A DNA stretch of 64,000 bases from Enterobacter sp. 10-1. Lineage in GTDB: Bacteria; Pseudomonadota; Gammaproteobacteria; Enterobacterales; Enterobacteriaceae. Under the pieces are notes generated by a model. The model saw nothing but the letters and a program-made list of their open reading frames with translations. It did not search any database and had not been told where the DNA came from. Below are positions 42,163 to 51,910 of this stretch, piece after piece. The DNA lies in assembly GCA_002270295.1 (NCBI GenBank), contig NISF01000002.1, positions 186,001-250,000 on the forward strand. The letters run 5' to 3'. Numbering within the stretch: position 1 is the first letter of the stretch; each line of letters starts with the position of its first letter. A program made the translations under genes and the position numbers.

Positions 42163-43311
42163 TTACCAGGCGGAGTGGTAAAGCTCGATAATCTCCGTCA
42201 GGCTGGCTTCCCGCGGGTTGCCGCCGGTGCAAACGTCGTCAAACGCCGCCTGCGCCAGCGCCGGAATATCCTCTTTACGTACCCCGACATCGCGCAGATG
42301 CGGCGGGATCCCCACGTCACGATTGAGTTTACACACCGCCTCTACCGCCGCCTGGCGTACCTCCTCTTCGCTTCTGCCTTCAACTTTCTCGCCCATAGCC
42401 CGGGCGATATCGGCAAACTTGCCTCCGCAGTACGCGGCGTTATAGCGCATCACGTGGGGCAGCAGAATGGCGTTGGCCACGCCGTGCGGCGTGTTGTAAA
42501 ACGCGCCTAAAGGATGCGCCATGCCGTGCACCAGCCCGAGGCCGACGTTGGAAAAACCCATCCCGGCAATATACTGCCCCAGCGCCATCGCCTCACCGGA
42601 CCGGCTCTCGCCGGCCACCGATCCGCGCAGCGCGCCGGCAATAATCTCTATCGCCTTCAGGTGCAGGGCGTCGGTTAACGCCCAGGCCGCCCGCGTAACG
42701 TAGCCTTCGATGGCGTGGGTCAGCGCGTCGACGCCGGTGGCGGCTTTCAGCGCCGGCGGCATCCCGTCCATCATATCGGCATCGATAAACGCCGCCTGGG
42801 GGATATCGTGCGGATCGACGCAGACAAATTTACGCCGCTTTTCCTCATCGGTGATCACGTAGTTGATCGTCACCTCCGCCGCGGTTCCGGCGGTGGTCGG
42901 AATGGCCATAATCGGTACGCTCGGGGCGCGGGTTGCCGATAGCCCTTCCAGGCTACGAACGTCGGCAAACTCAGGGTTAGCGCTGATAATCCCCACCGCC
43001 TTACAGGTATCCTGCGGCGAGCCGCCGCCAATGGCGATCAGGTAGTCCGCCCCGCTCTGCTGAAAAACCCGCAGCCCCTCCTGTACAACCGCAATCGTCG
43101 GATTCGGGATCACGGCGGAAAAGATCTCCCACGCCAGACCGGCGGCATCCATCCTGTCGGTGACCTTGCTAACCGCACCGCACTGAACCAGCGTCTTATC
43201 AGTGACAATCAGCGCCTTACGATAGCCGCGACGCTTCACTTCGTCGGATAATGCCGCTATCGCCCCTCGGCCAAACCACGCCGTTTCGTTCAAAATCATT
43301 CTGTTCGCCAT
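42163..43311 (-). CDS. fucO: Lactaldehyde reductase (propanediol oxidoreductase)
   Basis: 382-residue iron-dependent group III alcohol dehydrogenase reducing L-lactaldehyde to L-1,2-propanediol during anaerobic fucose or rhamnose use. The NAD motif GGGSPQDTCKAVG and the metal-binding histidines in the HAIEG and GLVHGMAHPLGA...HGVANA segments are present. Downstream of fucA by 27 bp; together they form the fucAO operon divergent from fucPIKUR. Confidence 0.98.
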   Translation of the reverse strand: MANRMILNETAWFGRGAIAALSDEVKRRGYRKALIVTDKTLVQCGAVSKVTDRMDAAGLAWEIFSAVIPNPTIAVVQEGLRVFQQSGADYLIAIGGGSPQDTCKAVGIISANPEFADVRSLEGLSATRAPSVPIMAIPTTAGTAAEVTINYVITDEEKRRKFVCVDPHDIPQAAFIDADMMDGMPPALKAATGVDALTHAIEGYVTRAAWALTDALHLKAIEIIAGALRGSVAGESRSGEAMALGQYIAGMGFSNVGLGLVHGMAHPLGAFYNTPHGVANAILLPHVMRYNAAYCGGKFADIARAMGEKVEGRSEEEVRQAAVEAVCKLNRDVGIPPHLRDVGVRKEDIPALAQAAFDDVCTGGNPREASLTEIIELYHSAW

Positions 43312-43338
43312 TGCCCGTCTCCTGTTTGTCGTGCGGGA

Positions 43339-43986
43339 TCACTCTTCGATACGTAGCCCATAGGTTTTGAATTTTTCCAGCACGATGGCTATCGCTTCGT
43401 CATCCAGTACCGGCACGGGATCGATAATCGCCAGCGTGCTGAGGTACAGCTGGGCCAGCACCTCCACCTCATGCGCCAGCCACAGCGCTTTTTCCAGACT
43501 CTCTTCACAGGCAATCAGCCCGTGATGCTGCAGCAGGGTCGCCTTGCGGTTTTTTAGCGCGACGGCCACATATTCGGAGAGCTCGCGCGTTCCGAAGGTG
43601 GCGTAGGGCGCGCAGGGGATGGAGTTGCCGCCGGCGGCGGCAATCATGTAGTGGATCGCCGGAATGGGCCGGTTAAGGATCGACACCGCGGTACAGTGCA
43701 CCGCGTGGTTATGGACCACCGCCTGCGCGTCGGGGCGGGTCTGGTAGGCCGCCATATGGAAACGCCACTCGCTTGACGGCAGCTTGCCCTGCTCATGCTG
43801 GCCGTTGGCGTCAATCCATACGATGTGGGATTCGGTGAGCTTTTCGTACGGGATGCCCGTCGGCGTAATCAGCATGCCGCCTTCATAGCGCACGCTCACG
43901 TTGCCTGCGGTCCCCTGATTCAGCCCCAGCCGGGTCATTTCCAGGCAGGTATCAATAATCTGCCGCGCCAGCGTATTTCGTTCCAT
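43339..43986 (-). CDS. fucA: L-fuculose-1-phosphate aldolase
   Basis: Zinc class II aldolase splitting fuculose-1-phosphate to dihydroxyacetone phosphate and L-lactaldehyde. 215 residues, the E. coli length. GTAGNVSVR at the phosphate site, catalytic glutamate in SSEWRFH (Glu73), zinc histidines in HNHAVHCTAV (92 and 94) and in LLQHHGLIA (155). First gene of fucAO. Confidence 0.98.
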   Translation of the reverse strand: MERNTLARQIIDTCLEMTRLGLNQGTAGNVSVRYEGGMLITPTGIPYEKLTESHIVWIDANGQHEQGKLPSSEWRFHMAAYQTRPDAQAVVHNHAVHCTAVSILNRPIPAIHYMIAAAGGNSIPCAPYATFGTRELSEYVAVALKNRKATLLQHHGLIACEESLEKALWLAHEVEVLAQLYLSTLAIIDPVPVLDDEAIAIVLEKFKTYGLRIEE

Positions 43987-44123
43987 TCTTTACCTCTCTC
44001 AGCGTTTCAAAACAGACCAACAGAATCCTCACTTAACATCATCCCGGCTCTGTCGAATTAATTGGATATTTACTTACCATCATCATATTGAATAACCAGA
44101 ATGGAATTGATATCAGCGTATTC

Positions 44124-44139
44124 TGTGACCGCCATCAAT
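44124..44139. promoter_or_regulatory. CRP-like / repeated element, fucA side
   Basis: TGTGA-CCGCCA-TCAAT. The 14-mer TGTGACCGCCATCA is repeated exactly at 44376. The left half matches the CRP consensus fully, the right half is weak. Confidence 0.5.
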
Positions 44140-44335
44140 TAATCTCCGCGAATAAATAAAGCGCCGGTTACTTTCACTAAAGAAAACTGCCCGTTATTAT
44201 TTTTCTTTTTTAAAACGGGCATTTCCCTCCGCCTTTAACAATTGCCCGTTTGCGCCGCAATAAATTAAATCGGGCAGCGCCGCTGTGGCTTTTAAATTAA
44301 ATAATCTCAAACGGTCATTGTTTTAGATAAATTAA

Positions 44336-44351
44336 AGTGATGCTAATCACA
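44336..44351. promoter_or_regulatory. CRP site upstream of fucP
   Basis: AGTGA-TGCTAA-TCACA, a single mismatch to TGTGA-N6-TCACA; about 200 bp before the fucP ATG. Confidence 0.7.
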
Positions 44352-44375
44352 TAAAGCCATAGTCTTCGGGCCAAA

Positions 44376-44391
44376 TGTGACCGCCATCATA
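44376..44391. promoter_or_regulatory. CRP-like / repeated element, fucP side
   Basis: TGTGA-CCGCCA-TCATA, one mismatch to the CRP consensus, about 25 bp from the previous site. It shares the exact 14-mer TGTGACCGCCATCA with the fucA-side element, so FucR binding is an alternative. Confidence 0.6.
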
Positions 44392-44552
44392 TTAAAAGGC
44401 GTTGTTTATTTGAAAATGAATTCATGAGTTCATCCATGAGAGCATTTTATTCGCTGCCGCTTAATCGGAACTCACCTTGTTTTGCCGGCTGGAGAGAGTT
44501 GCCAGCCGCACTCTAAAGATGCTGGACACGCTTCTGAACTGATGAGGATGCT

Positions 44553-45863
44553 ATGGGAAACACAACAATACAAACGCAGAGTTTTCGTGCGATAGATGTC
44601 GGCCAAAGTAAGCGCTATATTATTCCATTCGCCCTGCTGTGCTCGCTATTTTTCCTGTGGGCCGTTGCCAATAATTTAAATGACATTTTGCTGCCGCAAT
44701 TCCAGCAGGCTTTTACCTTAACTAATTTTCAGGCCGGGCTGATTCAATCAGCATTTTATTTTGGCTACTTCGTCATTCCCGTTCCCGCCGGGATCCTGAT
44801 GAAAAAGCTCAGCTATAAAGCCGGGATAATTACCGGGCTATTCCTTTACGCACTCGGCGCCGCCTTATTCTGGCCAGCTGCGGAAATAATGAATTACACT
44901 TTATTCCTGATTGGCCTTTTTATTATTGCCGCCGGTCTGGGATGTCTTGAAACCGCCGCCAACCCTTTCGTTACGGTCCTTGGCCCGGAAAGCGGCGGTC
45001 ATTTCCGCCTCAACCTGGCACAAACCTTTAACTCCTTTGGCGCCATTATTGCCGTCGTCTTTGGGCAAAGTCTTATTTTGTCTAACGTGCCGCATCAATC
45101 TCAGGAAGTGCTCGATAAAATGGCGCCCGAGCAGCTCAGCGCCTATAAGCACAGCCTGGTGTTATCGGTTCAGACGCCGTATATGATTATCGTGGCGATC
45201 GTGCTGCTGGTTGCCGTGCTGATCGCGCTGACAAAGTTCCCTTCTCTGCAAAGCGACGACCACGGAGATAGCGCCCAGAGCTCCTTGACCGCCTCCTTCT
45301 CCAGGCTGGTGCGCATTCGCCACTGGCGCTGGGCGGTTCTGGCGCAGTTCTGCTACGTTGGCGCGCAAACGGCCTGCTGGAGCTATTTGATTCGCTATGC
45401 TATCGAAGAGATCCCCGGCATGACGCCCGGCTTCGCCGCGAACTACCTGACCGGCACTATGGTCTGCTTCTTCATCGGCCGCTTTAGCGGCACCTGGCTC
45501 ATCAGCCGCTTTGCCCCGCATAAAGTGCTCGCCGCCTACGCCCTGCTGTCGATGGCGCTGTGCCTGATTTCCGCGCTCAGCGGCGGGCATATCGGCCTGC
45601 TGGCGCTAACCCTGTGCAGCGCGTTTATGTCGATTCAGTACCCCACCATTTTCTCTCTGGGGATCAAAAATCTGGGGCAGGACACTAAATACGGTTCGTC
45701 GTTTATCGTCATGACCATTATCGGCGGCGGGATCGTCACGCCGGTCATGGGATTTGTCAGCGATGCGGCGGGCAATATTCCGACCGCCGAACTGGTCCCG
45801 ACGCTGTGCTTCGCCATCATCTTTATTTTTGCCCGTTTCCGTTCACAAACGGCAACAAACTGA
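44553..45863 (+). CDS. fucP: L-fucose:H+ symporter FucP
   Basis: 436-residue MFS permease with twelve hydrophobic segments; characteristic N-terminal run IPFALLCSLFFLWAVANNLND and FYFGYFVIPVPAGILMKKLSYK. Imports L-fucose across the inner membrane. First gene of fucPIKUR, 30 bp before fucI. Confidence 0.97.
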   Translation: MGNTTIQTQSFRAIDVGQSKRYIIPFALLCSLFFLWAVANNLNDILLPQFQQAFTLTNFQAGLIQSAFYFGYFVIPVPAGILMKKLSYKAGIITGLFLYALGAALFWPAAEIMNYTLFLIGLFIIAAGLGCLETAANPFVTVLGPESGGHFRLNLAQTFNSFGAIIAVVFGQSLILSNVPHQSQEVLDKMAPEQLSAYKHSLVLSVQTPYMIIVAIVLLVAVLIALTKFPSLQSDDHGDSAQSSLTASFSRLVRIRHWRWAVLAQFCYVGAQTACWSYLIRYAIEEIPGMTPGFAANYLTGTMVCFFIGRFSGTWLISRFAPHKVLAAYALLSMALCLISALSGGHIGLLALTLCSAFMSIQYPTIFSLGIKNLGQDTKYGSSFIVMTIIGGGIVTPVMGFVSDAAGNIPTAELVPTLCFAIIFIFARFRSQTATN

Positions 45864-45893
45864 ACATTTTCCGAATAACGTGAGGAGTCTGGA

Positions 45894-47669
45894 ATGAAAA
45901 AAATCAGCTTACCGAAAATAGGCATTCGCCCGGTCATTGACGGACGTCGCATGGGCGTACGCGAATCGCTGGAAGAGCAAACCATGAATATGGCGCAGGC
46001 CACCGCCGCGCTGATCGGCGAGAAGCTTCGCCACGCCTGCGGCGCGCAGATCGAGTGCGTCATTGCGGATACCTGCATCGCCGGTATGGCGGAGTCGGCG
46101 GCCTGCGAAGAGAAATTTAGTCACCACAACGTCGGCGTGACCATTACCGTCACCCCCTGCTGGTGCTACGGCAGCGAAACCATCGATATGGACCCGATGC
46201 GCCCGAAAGCCATCTGGGGCTTCAACGGCACCGAGCGTCCGGGAGCGGTCTATCTCGCCGCCGCGCTGGCCGCCCACAGCCAGAAGGGCATTCCGGCCTT
46301 CTCGATCTATGGTCACGACGTTCAGGACGCGGACGACAGCTCGATCCCTGCGGACGTCGAAGAAAAGCTGCTGCGCTTCGCCCGCGCCGGGCTGGCGGTT
46401 GCCGCCATGAAGGGCAAAAGCTACCTCTCCGTCGGCGGCGTATCCATGGGGATTGCCGGCTCCATCGTCGATCATAACTTCTTCGAATCCTGGCTAGGCA
46501 TGAAGGTGCAGGCGGTCGATATGACCGAGCTGCGTCGGCGCATCGACCAGAAAATCTATGATGAGGTGGAGCTGGAAATGGCGCTGGCGTGGGCGGATAA
46601 AAACTTCCGCTACGGTGAGGATCAGAACGCCAGGCAGTACAAACGCAATGCGGAGCAGAGCCGGGCCGTCCTGAAAGAGAGCCTGCTGATGGCGATCTGT
46701 ATCCGCGACATGATGCAGGGCAACGCGAAGCTGGCGGAGAAGGGCCTGGTAGAAGAGTCGCTGGGCTATAACGCCATTGCCGCCGGTTTTCAGGGCCAGC
46801 GCCACTGGACCGATCAATACCCGAACGGCGATACCGCCGAAGCGCTGCTGAACAGCTCGTTTGACTGGCACGGGGTGCGCGAGCCGCTGGTTGTCGCGAC
46901 CGAAAATGACAGCCTCAACGGGGTGGCAATGCTGCTGGGCCATCAGCTCACCGGCACCGCCCAGGTATTTGCCGACGTCCGGACCTACTGGTCGCCGGAT
47001 GCGGTCGAACGGGTGACGGGCCAGCCGCTTACCGGGCTGGCGGAACACGGCATTATCCACCTGATCAACTCTGGTTCCGCGGCGCTGGACGGCTCCTGTA
47101 AACAGCGCGATGCCGAGGGCAATCCGACCATGAAACCGCACTGGGAAATCTCGCAGCAGGAGGCCGACGCCTGCCTCGCGGCCACCGAGTGGTGCCCGGC
47201 GATCCACGAGTATTTCCGCGGCGGCGGCTTCTCCTCGCGCTTCCTCACCGAAGGCGGCGTCCCCTTTACCATGACCCGGGTGAACATCATTAAAGGCCTC
47301 GGGCCGGTCCTGCAAATCGCCGAAGGCTGGAGCGTCGAGCTGCCGAAAGAGATGCACGACCAGCTGGACGCTCGCACCAACTCCACCTGGCCAACCACCT
47401 GGTTTGCGCCGCGTCTGACCGGCAAGGGCCCGTTCTCCGACGTCTATTCGGTGATGGCGAACTGGGGGGCAAACCACGGCGTGCTGACCATTGGCCACGT
47501 CGGCGCGGACTTTATCACCCTCGCCTCCATGCTGCGTATTCCGGTCTGCATGCATAACGTGGAAGAGGCGAAAATCTATCGCCCTTCAACCTGGTCTGCG
47601 CACGGTATGGATACTGAAGGTCAGGACTACCGCGCCTGCCAGAACTATGGCCCGCTGTACAAACGTTAA
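45894..47669 (+). CDS. fucI: L-fucose isomerase
   Basis: Manganese-dependent ketol isomerase, L-fucose to L-fuculose. 591 residues, as in E. coli, from [21 protein letters not shown]. Metal and catalytic region around residue 337 ([14 protein letters not shown]) and the C-terminal [17 protein letters not shown] segment are conserved. GAGGAG precedes the start. Confidence 0.99.
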   Translation: MKKISLPKIGIRPVIDGRRMGVRESLEEQTMNMAQATAALIGEKLRHACGAQIECVIADTCIAGMAESAACEEKFSHHNVGVTITVTPCWCYGSETIDMDPMRPKAIWGFNGTERPGAVYLAAALAAHSQKGIPAFSIYGHDVQDADDSSIPADVEEKLLRFARAGLAVAAMKGKSYLSVGGVSMGIAGSIVDHNFFESWLGMKVQAVDMTELRRRIDQKIYDEVELEMALAWADKNFRYGEDQNARQYKRNAEQSRAVLKESLLMAICIRDMMQGNAKLAEKGLVEESLGYNAIAAGFQGQRHWTDQYPNGDTAEALLNSSFDWHGVREPLVVATENDSLNGVAMLLGHQLTGTAQVFADVRTYWSPDAVERVTGQPLTGLAEHGIIHLINSGSAALDGSCKQRDAEGNPTMKPHWEISQQEADACLAATEWCPAIHEYFRGGGFSSRFLTEGGVPFTMTRVNIIKGLGPVLQIAEGWSVELPKEMHDQLDARTNSTWPTTWFAPRLTGKGPFSDVYSVMANWGANHGVLTIGHVGADFITLASMLRIPVCMHNVEEAKIYRPSTWSAHGMDTEGQDYRACQNYGPLYKR

Positions 47670-47678
47670 TACGTTTCC

Positions 47679-47706
47679 GCCCTTTCATCGCGAAAGGGCT
47701 TTTTTT
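47679..47706 (+). terminator. Intrinsic terminator inside the fuc operon
   Basis: GCCCTTTC / GAAAGGGC, perfect 8-bp stem, 5-nt loop, then seven T before the fucK ribosome binding site. It has all features of a Rho-independent terminator, yet lies between fucI and fucK. Confidence 0.85.
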
Positions 47707-47721
47707 GTTTCAGGAGCAATG

Positions 47722-49140
47722 ATGAAACAAGACGTTATTCTGGTCCTCGACTGCGGGGCAACCAACGTCCGGGCCATCGCTGTCGATCGGCAGGGGAAGA
47801 TTGTCGCCCGCGCATCGACCCCCAACGCCAGCGATGCCGCTGCGGAAAACGGCGCCTGGCACCAGTGGTCTCTGGAAGCGATCCTGCAGCGCTTCGCCAG
47901 CTGCTGTCAGACGCTCGCGGCGGAGCTCGCCGCCTGCCGCATTCGCGGTATTACGGTCACCACCTTTGGCGTGGACGGCGCGCTGGTCGATGAGCGCGGC
48001 GCCCTGCTCTACCCGACGATCAGCTGGAAATGCCCGCGCACCGCGGCGGTGATGCGCGACATCGGTCGAATAATGCCGGCGCAGCGGCTGCAGGAAATCT
48101 CCGGCGTCGGGGCCTTCAGCTTCAATACCTTATATAAGCTGGTGTGGCTGAAAGAGAACCACCCGCAGCTGCTGGAAAAGGCGCATGCCTGGCTGTTTAT
48201 CTCATCGCTTATCAACCACCGCTTAACCGGCGAATTCACCACCGATATCACTATGGCGGGTACCGGCCAGATGCTGGATATTCACCGGCGGGAGTTTAGC
48301 CCCGAGATCCTGCAGGCCGCGGGGATCCCGCGCCGGCTGTTCCCTACGCTGGTGGAAGCGGGAGAGAAGATCGGCACCCTCCAGCCCGATGCCGCCGCGC
48401 TGCTGCAGCTCCCCGCGGGGATACCGGTATTCTCCGCCGGGCACGATACGCAGTTTGCGCTGTTTGGCGCCGGAGCGCAGCAGAATGAACCGGTACTCTC
48501 GTCCGGCACCTGGGAAATTCTGATGGTGCGCAGCGCCGAGGTTAACACCCCGCTGCTGAGTCAGTACCCCGGCTCAACCTGCGAGCTGGACAGCCAGCCC
48601 GGACTGACCAACCCCGGGATGCAGTGGCTGGCGTCCGGCGTGCTGGAGTGGGTGCGCCAGCTGCTATGGACGCCGGAGACGCCGTGGCAAACGCTGATTG
48701 AGGAAGCGCGCCTCATTCCCGCCGGAGCCGAAGGCGTGAAGATGCAGTGCGATCTGCTGGCCTGTCAAGACGCAGGCTGGCAGGGCGTAACGCTGAATAC
48801 CACCCGCGCGCACTTTTATCGCGCCGCGCTGGAGGGCTTGACCGCCCAGCTGCAGAGCCACCTGCGCACCCTGGAGAAAATCGGCGGCTTTAAGGCCAGC
48901 GAACTTCTGCTGGTGGGCGGCGGTAGCCGCAACGCGCTGTGGAATCAAATAAAAGCCAACGCGCTCGATATGCCGGTTAAGGTTCTGGACGACGCTGAAA
49001 CGACCGTTGCCGGCGCGGCGATGTACGGCTGGTTTGGCGCGGGCGAGTTTGCCAGCCCGGAGCAGGCCAGAGCCGAGGTGCGCTACCAGTACCGCTACTT
49101 TTATCCACAAACCGAACCTGAACTGATAGATGAGGTATGA
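47722..49140 (+). CDS. fucK: L-fuculokinase
   Basis: FGGY kinase phosphorylating L-fuculose at position 1. 472 residues from [21 protein letters not shown] (phosphate-1 motif near the start), equal to E. coli FucK. The ATG at 47722 is 5 nt after AGGAG; the preceding ATG is too close, and the in-frame extension back to 47491 lies inside fucI. C-terminal [19 protein letters not shown] is the FGGY signature region. Confidence 0.97.
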   Translation: MKQDVILVLDCGATNVRAIAVDRQGKIVARASTPNASDAAAENGAWHQWSLEAILQRFASCCQTLAAELAACRIRGITVTTFGVDGALVDERGALLYPTISWKCPRTAAVMRDIGRIMPAQRLQEISGVGAFSFNTLYKLVWLKENHPQLLEKAHAWLFISSLINHRLTGEFTTDITMAGTGQMLDIHRREFSPEILQAAGIPRRLFPTLVEAGEKIGTLQPDAAALLQLPAGIPVFSAGHDTQFALFGAGAQQNEPVLSSGTWEILMVRSAEVNTPLLSQYPGSTCELDSQPGLTNPGMQWLASGVLEWVRQLLWTPETPWQTLIEEARLIPAGAEGVKMQCDLLACQDAGWQGVTLNTTRAHFYRAALEGLTAQLQSHLRTLEKIGGFKASELLLVGGGSRNALWNQIKANALDMPVKVLDDAETTVAGAAMYGWFGAGEFASPEQARAEVRYQYRYFYPQTEPELIDEV

Positions 49141-49141
49141 C

Positions 49142-49564
49142 ATGCTAAAAACGATCTCGCCACTCATCTCCCCCGAGCTGCTTAAGATCCTGGCCGAGAT
49201 GGGCCACGGGGATGAAATTATTTTTTCCGACGCCCACTTCCCGGCCCACAGTATGGGGCCGCAGGTCATTCGCGCCGACGGCCTGCAGGTCAGCGACCTC
49301 CTGCAGGCGATCGCGCCGCTGTTTGAACTCGACGGCTACGCGCCGCCGCTGGTGATGATGGCGGCGGTGGCGGGCGACGCGCTCGATCCCGGCGTTGAGC
49401 AACGCTATCGCGATGCGCTCTCCCGGGAGTCGCCCTGTCCGGAAATCACCCGCATCGATCGCTTTGCGTTCTACGAGCGGGCGCAAAAAGCCTTTGCGAT
49501 CGTTATCACAGGGGAGCGCGCGAAGTACGGGAATATTCTTTTAAAAAAAGGAGTAACGCCGTAA
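49142..49564 (+). CDS. fucU: L-fucose mutarotase
   Basis: RbsD/FucU-family enzyme interconverting fucose anomers. 140 residues from [20 protein letters not shown], with [15 protein letters not shown] (His22 region) and the C-terminal [13 protein letters not shown]. Its start is one base after the fucK stop, so it is coupled to fucK. Confidence 0.97.
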   Translation: MLKTISPLISPELLKILAEMGHGDEIIFSDAHFPAHSMGPQVIRADGLQVSDLLQAIAPLFELDGYAPPLVMMAAVAGDALDPGVEQRYRDALSRESPCPEITRIDRFAFYERAQKAFAIVITGERAKYGNILLKKGVTP

Positions 49565-49577
49565 TCTCATGCCGGAG

Positions 49578-49602
49578 CGCCCGCCTGATGCGGGCGTTTA
49601 TT
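49578..49602 (+). terminator. Hairpin between fucU and fucR
   Basis: CGCCCGC / GCGGGCG with a 5-nt loop followed by TTTATT. A weak intrinsic terminator that would partly separate the regulator from the enzymes. Confidence 0.6.
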
Positions 49603-49622
49603 GACTGACAGGGTGAGAGAAA

Positions 49623-50339
49623 ATGAAAGCGGCACGCCAGCAGGCGATCATAGACCTGCTGATCAACCATAGCAGCCTGACGACTGAAGCCCTATCGCTG
49701 CAGCTCGCGGTCAGTAAAGAGACGATTCGTCGCGACCTCAGCGAACTGCAGTCGCAGGGCAAAGTGCTGCGTAACCACGGACGCGTCAAGATCATCCACC
49801 GGCAGAGCCAGGACAGCGGCGATCCGTTTCATATCCGCCTCAAAAGCCACTATGCTCACAAAGCCGATATCGCCCGCGAGGCCCTTGCCTGGATAGAAGA
49901 AGGGATGGTTATCGCCCTCGATGCCAGCTCCACCTGCTGGTATCTGGCCCGTCAGCTCCCCGACGTCAACCTTCGCGTGTTTACCAACAGCCAGCCCATC
50001 TGCCAGGAGCTCAGCAAGCGCGAGCACATCCAGCTCACCTGCTCGGGCGGCACCCTGCAGCGTAAATACGGCTGCTACGTGAGCGCTTCGCTTATCCCGC
50101 AGCTCAGGTCCCTGGAGATCGATCTGTTCGTTTTTTCCTGCGAAGGCATCGATAGCAACGGCGCGCTTTGGGATTCAAATACGGTTAACGCCGAGTTCAA
50201 ATCCCTGCTGCTCAAGCGCGCGGCGCAGTCTTTACTGCTGATCGATAAGAGTAAGTTTAATCGCTCGGGCGAGGCCAGCATTGGCCATCTCGATGACGTG
50301 ACGCACATCATTTCTGATGAGCCCATCGCGGCGAAATAG
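49623..50339 (+). CDS. fucR: L-fucose operon activator FucR
   Basis: 238-residue DeoR-family regulator (E. coli 243). N-terminal HTH in LTTEALSLQLAVSKETIRRDLSELQ, C-terminal effector domain with ALDASSTCWYLARQL and SLLLIDKSKFNRSGEA. In E. coli it activates the fuc operons when bound to fuculose-1-phosphate. Last gene of the operon. Confidence 0.97.
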   Translation: MKAARQQAIIDLLINHSSLTTEALSLQLAVSKETIRRDLSELQSQGKVLRNHGRVKIIHRQSQDSGDPFHIRLKSHYAHKADIAREALAWIEEGMVIALDASSTCWYLARQLPDVNLRVFTNSQPICQELSKREHIQLTCSGGTLQRKYGCYVSASLIPQLRSLEIDLFVFSCEGIDSNGALWDSNTVNAEFKSLLLKRAAQSLLLIDKSKFNRSGEASIGHLDDVTHIISDEPIAAK

Positions 50340-50363
50340 CCGGCAGGAGAAGGGAGAAGAGAG

Positions 50364-50389
50364 CCCGGATAACGGCGCCGCTATCCGGG
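50364..50389. terminator. Hairpin between convergent fucR and rlmM
   Basis: CCCGGATA / TATCCGGG, perfect 8-bp stem with a self-complementary GGCGCC in its 10-nt centre; no T-run. Possibly a REP-like element or bidirectional terminator. Confidence 0.5.
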
Positions 50390-50402
50390 ATACGACGACA
50401 AA

Positions 50403-51503
50403 TTAGCGTTCGTCGCGACGACCGCCAACCGCAGCCCACAGGCGGCGAATATGAACGGTCACTTCTTCGCGATCGTGATACAGCTGGCGCGCCTGAATCT
50501 GCGCGTTAATGCCGTGCTCATCCAGCTGCTCCTGGATGTAGGCCAGATTGCGCGACAGCTCTTCATAGCGCTTTTTCATCGGCAGCTTCAGGTTGAAGAT
50601 AGTCTCGCGGCACCAGCCGTTGACCAGCCACTGCGCCATCAGCGCCGCAACCTTAGCCGGTTTTTCCACCATGTCGCACACCATCCACGAGATGTTGTTA
50701 CGGGTCGGACGGTAGCGGAAGCCGTCTTCGCGCAGCCAGGTCACCTGCCCGGTATCCATCAGGCTCTGCGCCATCGGGCCGTTATCGACCGACGAAACCC
50801 ACATGTTGCGTTTCACCAGCTGATAGGTCCAGCCGCCGGGACAGGCGCCAAGATCCACCGCATACATGCCGTTGCCCAGGCGCTCGTCCCACTCATCGGC
50901 CGGGATAAAGACGTGGAACGCCTCCTCCAGCTTAAGCGTAGAGCGGCTCGGCGCATCGGCAGGGAATTTAAGCCGCGGGATCCCCATATAGAACGGAGAG
51001 TTGTTGTTGGAGTAAGAGTAGCCGGTATAGCAGCAGCCCGGGGCGATAAAGAACACGTGCACCACCGGACGCTTCGACGTTTCGTAGCTGGTCAGCACGC
51101 CCGCTTCACGCAGGGCCGCGCGCAGCGGAACCGTAAACTTACGGCAGAACTTCATCAGCTCTTTGCTTTCATTGGTATCGGCAACTTCCACCCGCAGGTC
51201 GCCGCCCTTCTCCACTACGCCCTGCAGCATGCCGACAATCGGCGTGATGCGATCTTCCGGCGGCAGGTCGCGAAGCAGCTCGCCCACCACAAACATCTGG
51301 CGGGCAAAAACCAGCGAGCTGAACGGCAGCTCGCGCGCCAGCTTGTCGCCATCTTCCATCTGATAGCATTCAAAAACCACGTACCCGGCGTTATCTTTAA
51401 CGCGGGCAAAACCAAACACCTCAAGGCGGGATGCCTTATCGGTAATTTCTGCTGCGCACTCCTTCTCAAACCCGGGGCGACAATAGAGGACAACCTTATT
51501 CAT
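50403..51503 (-). CDS. rlmM: 23S rRNA (cytidine-2498-2'-O) methyltransferase RlmM
   Basis: Methylates C2498 of 23S rRNA. 366 residues from [20 protein letters not shown], as in E. coli; two extra upstream codons (to 51509) are rejected. N-terminal THUMP-like region, then a Rossmann methyltransferase with [16 protein letters not shown] binding SAM. Overlaps the ygdD end by 8 bp. Confidence 0.98.
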   Translation of the reverse strand: MNKVVLYCRPGFEKECAAEITDKASRLEVFGFARVKDNAGYVVFECYQMEDGDKLARELPFSSLVFARQMFVVGELLRDLPPEDRITPIVGMLQGVVEKGGDLRVEVADTNESKELMKFCRKFTVPLRAALREAGVLTSYETSKRPVVHVFFIAPGCCYTGYSYSNNNSPFYMGIPRLKFPADAPSRSTLKLEEAFHVFIPADEWDERLGNGMYAVDLGACPGGWTYQLVKRNMWVSSVDNGPMAQSLMDTGQVTWLREDGFRYRPTRNNISWMVCDMVEKPAKVAALMAQWLVNGWCRETIFNLKLPMKKRYEELSRNLAYIQEQLDEHGINAQIQARQLYHDREEVTVHIRRLWAAVGGRRDER

Positions 51504-51891
51504 GAACAACGCCCTTACGTTTCAGACGAATTGCACCAATTAACATTAAGACCCAGCCGGCGAGGAAGCTGACGCCCCCCACCGGCGTAACGAACGCCCA
51601 CAGGCGTAAATGCGACAGCGCCAGGCAGTAAAGGCTGCCGCTGAATAAAACGGTACCCAGCGCCATAAAGACGCTGCTCCAGTAAAACCAGATGCTGATG
51701 CGGCGCTGCATCGCCACCGCCAGGCCAAAAATGGCCAGCGTATGGAAGGCCTGGTACTCAAGGCCGGTATGGATCCAGCCCATTTCCGCAACGCCCAGCG
51801 ACCGGCTTAACACGTGCGCGCCGAAGGCGCCCAGAGCAACAAAGATAAAACCGCTTATCGCGGCGAATATCAGCATAAAACGGCTGGTCAT
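51496..51891 (-). CDS. ygdD: DUF423 membrane protein YgdD
   Basis: 131-residue protein with four hydrophobic segments, beginning [26 protein letters not shown], of the DUF423 family; function unknown. Between gcvA and rlmM, 19 bp after the gcvA stop, as in E. coli. Confidence 0.95.
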   Translation of the reverse strand: MTSRFMLIFAAISGFIFVALGAFGAHVLSRSLGVAEMGWIHTGLEYQAFHTLAIFGLAVAMQRRISIWFYWSSVFMALGTVLFSGSLYCLALSHLRLWAFVTPVGGVSFLAGWVLMLIGAIRLKRKGVVHE

Positions 51892-51910
51892 GTTATTACC
51901 CTACAATCAT

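Larger units (their letters stand above)
43987..44552. other. fucA-fucP divergent control region
   Basis: 566 bp, AT-rich, with three CRP-like sites but no gene. The promoters of fucAO and fucPIKUR lie here and should be activated by FucR with fuculose-1-phosphate plus cAMP-CRP, as in E. coli. Confidence 0.75.

Noticed and set aside
47491-47721. N-terminal extension of fucK
   Set aside because: It lies within fucI and the terminator; the 472-residue form matches the known protein and has its own ribosome binding site.
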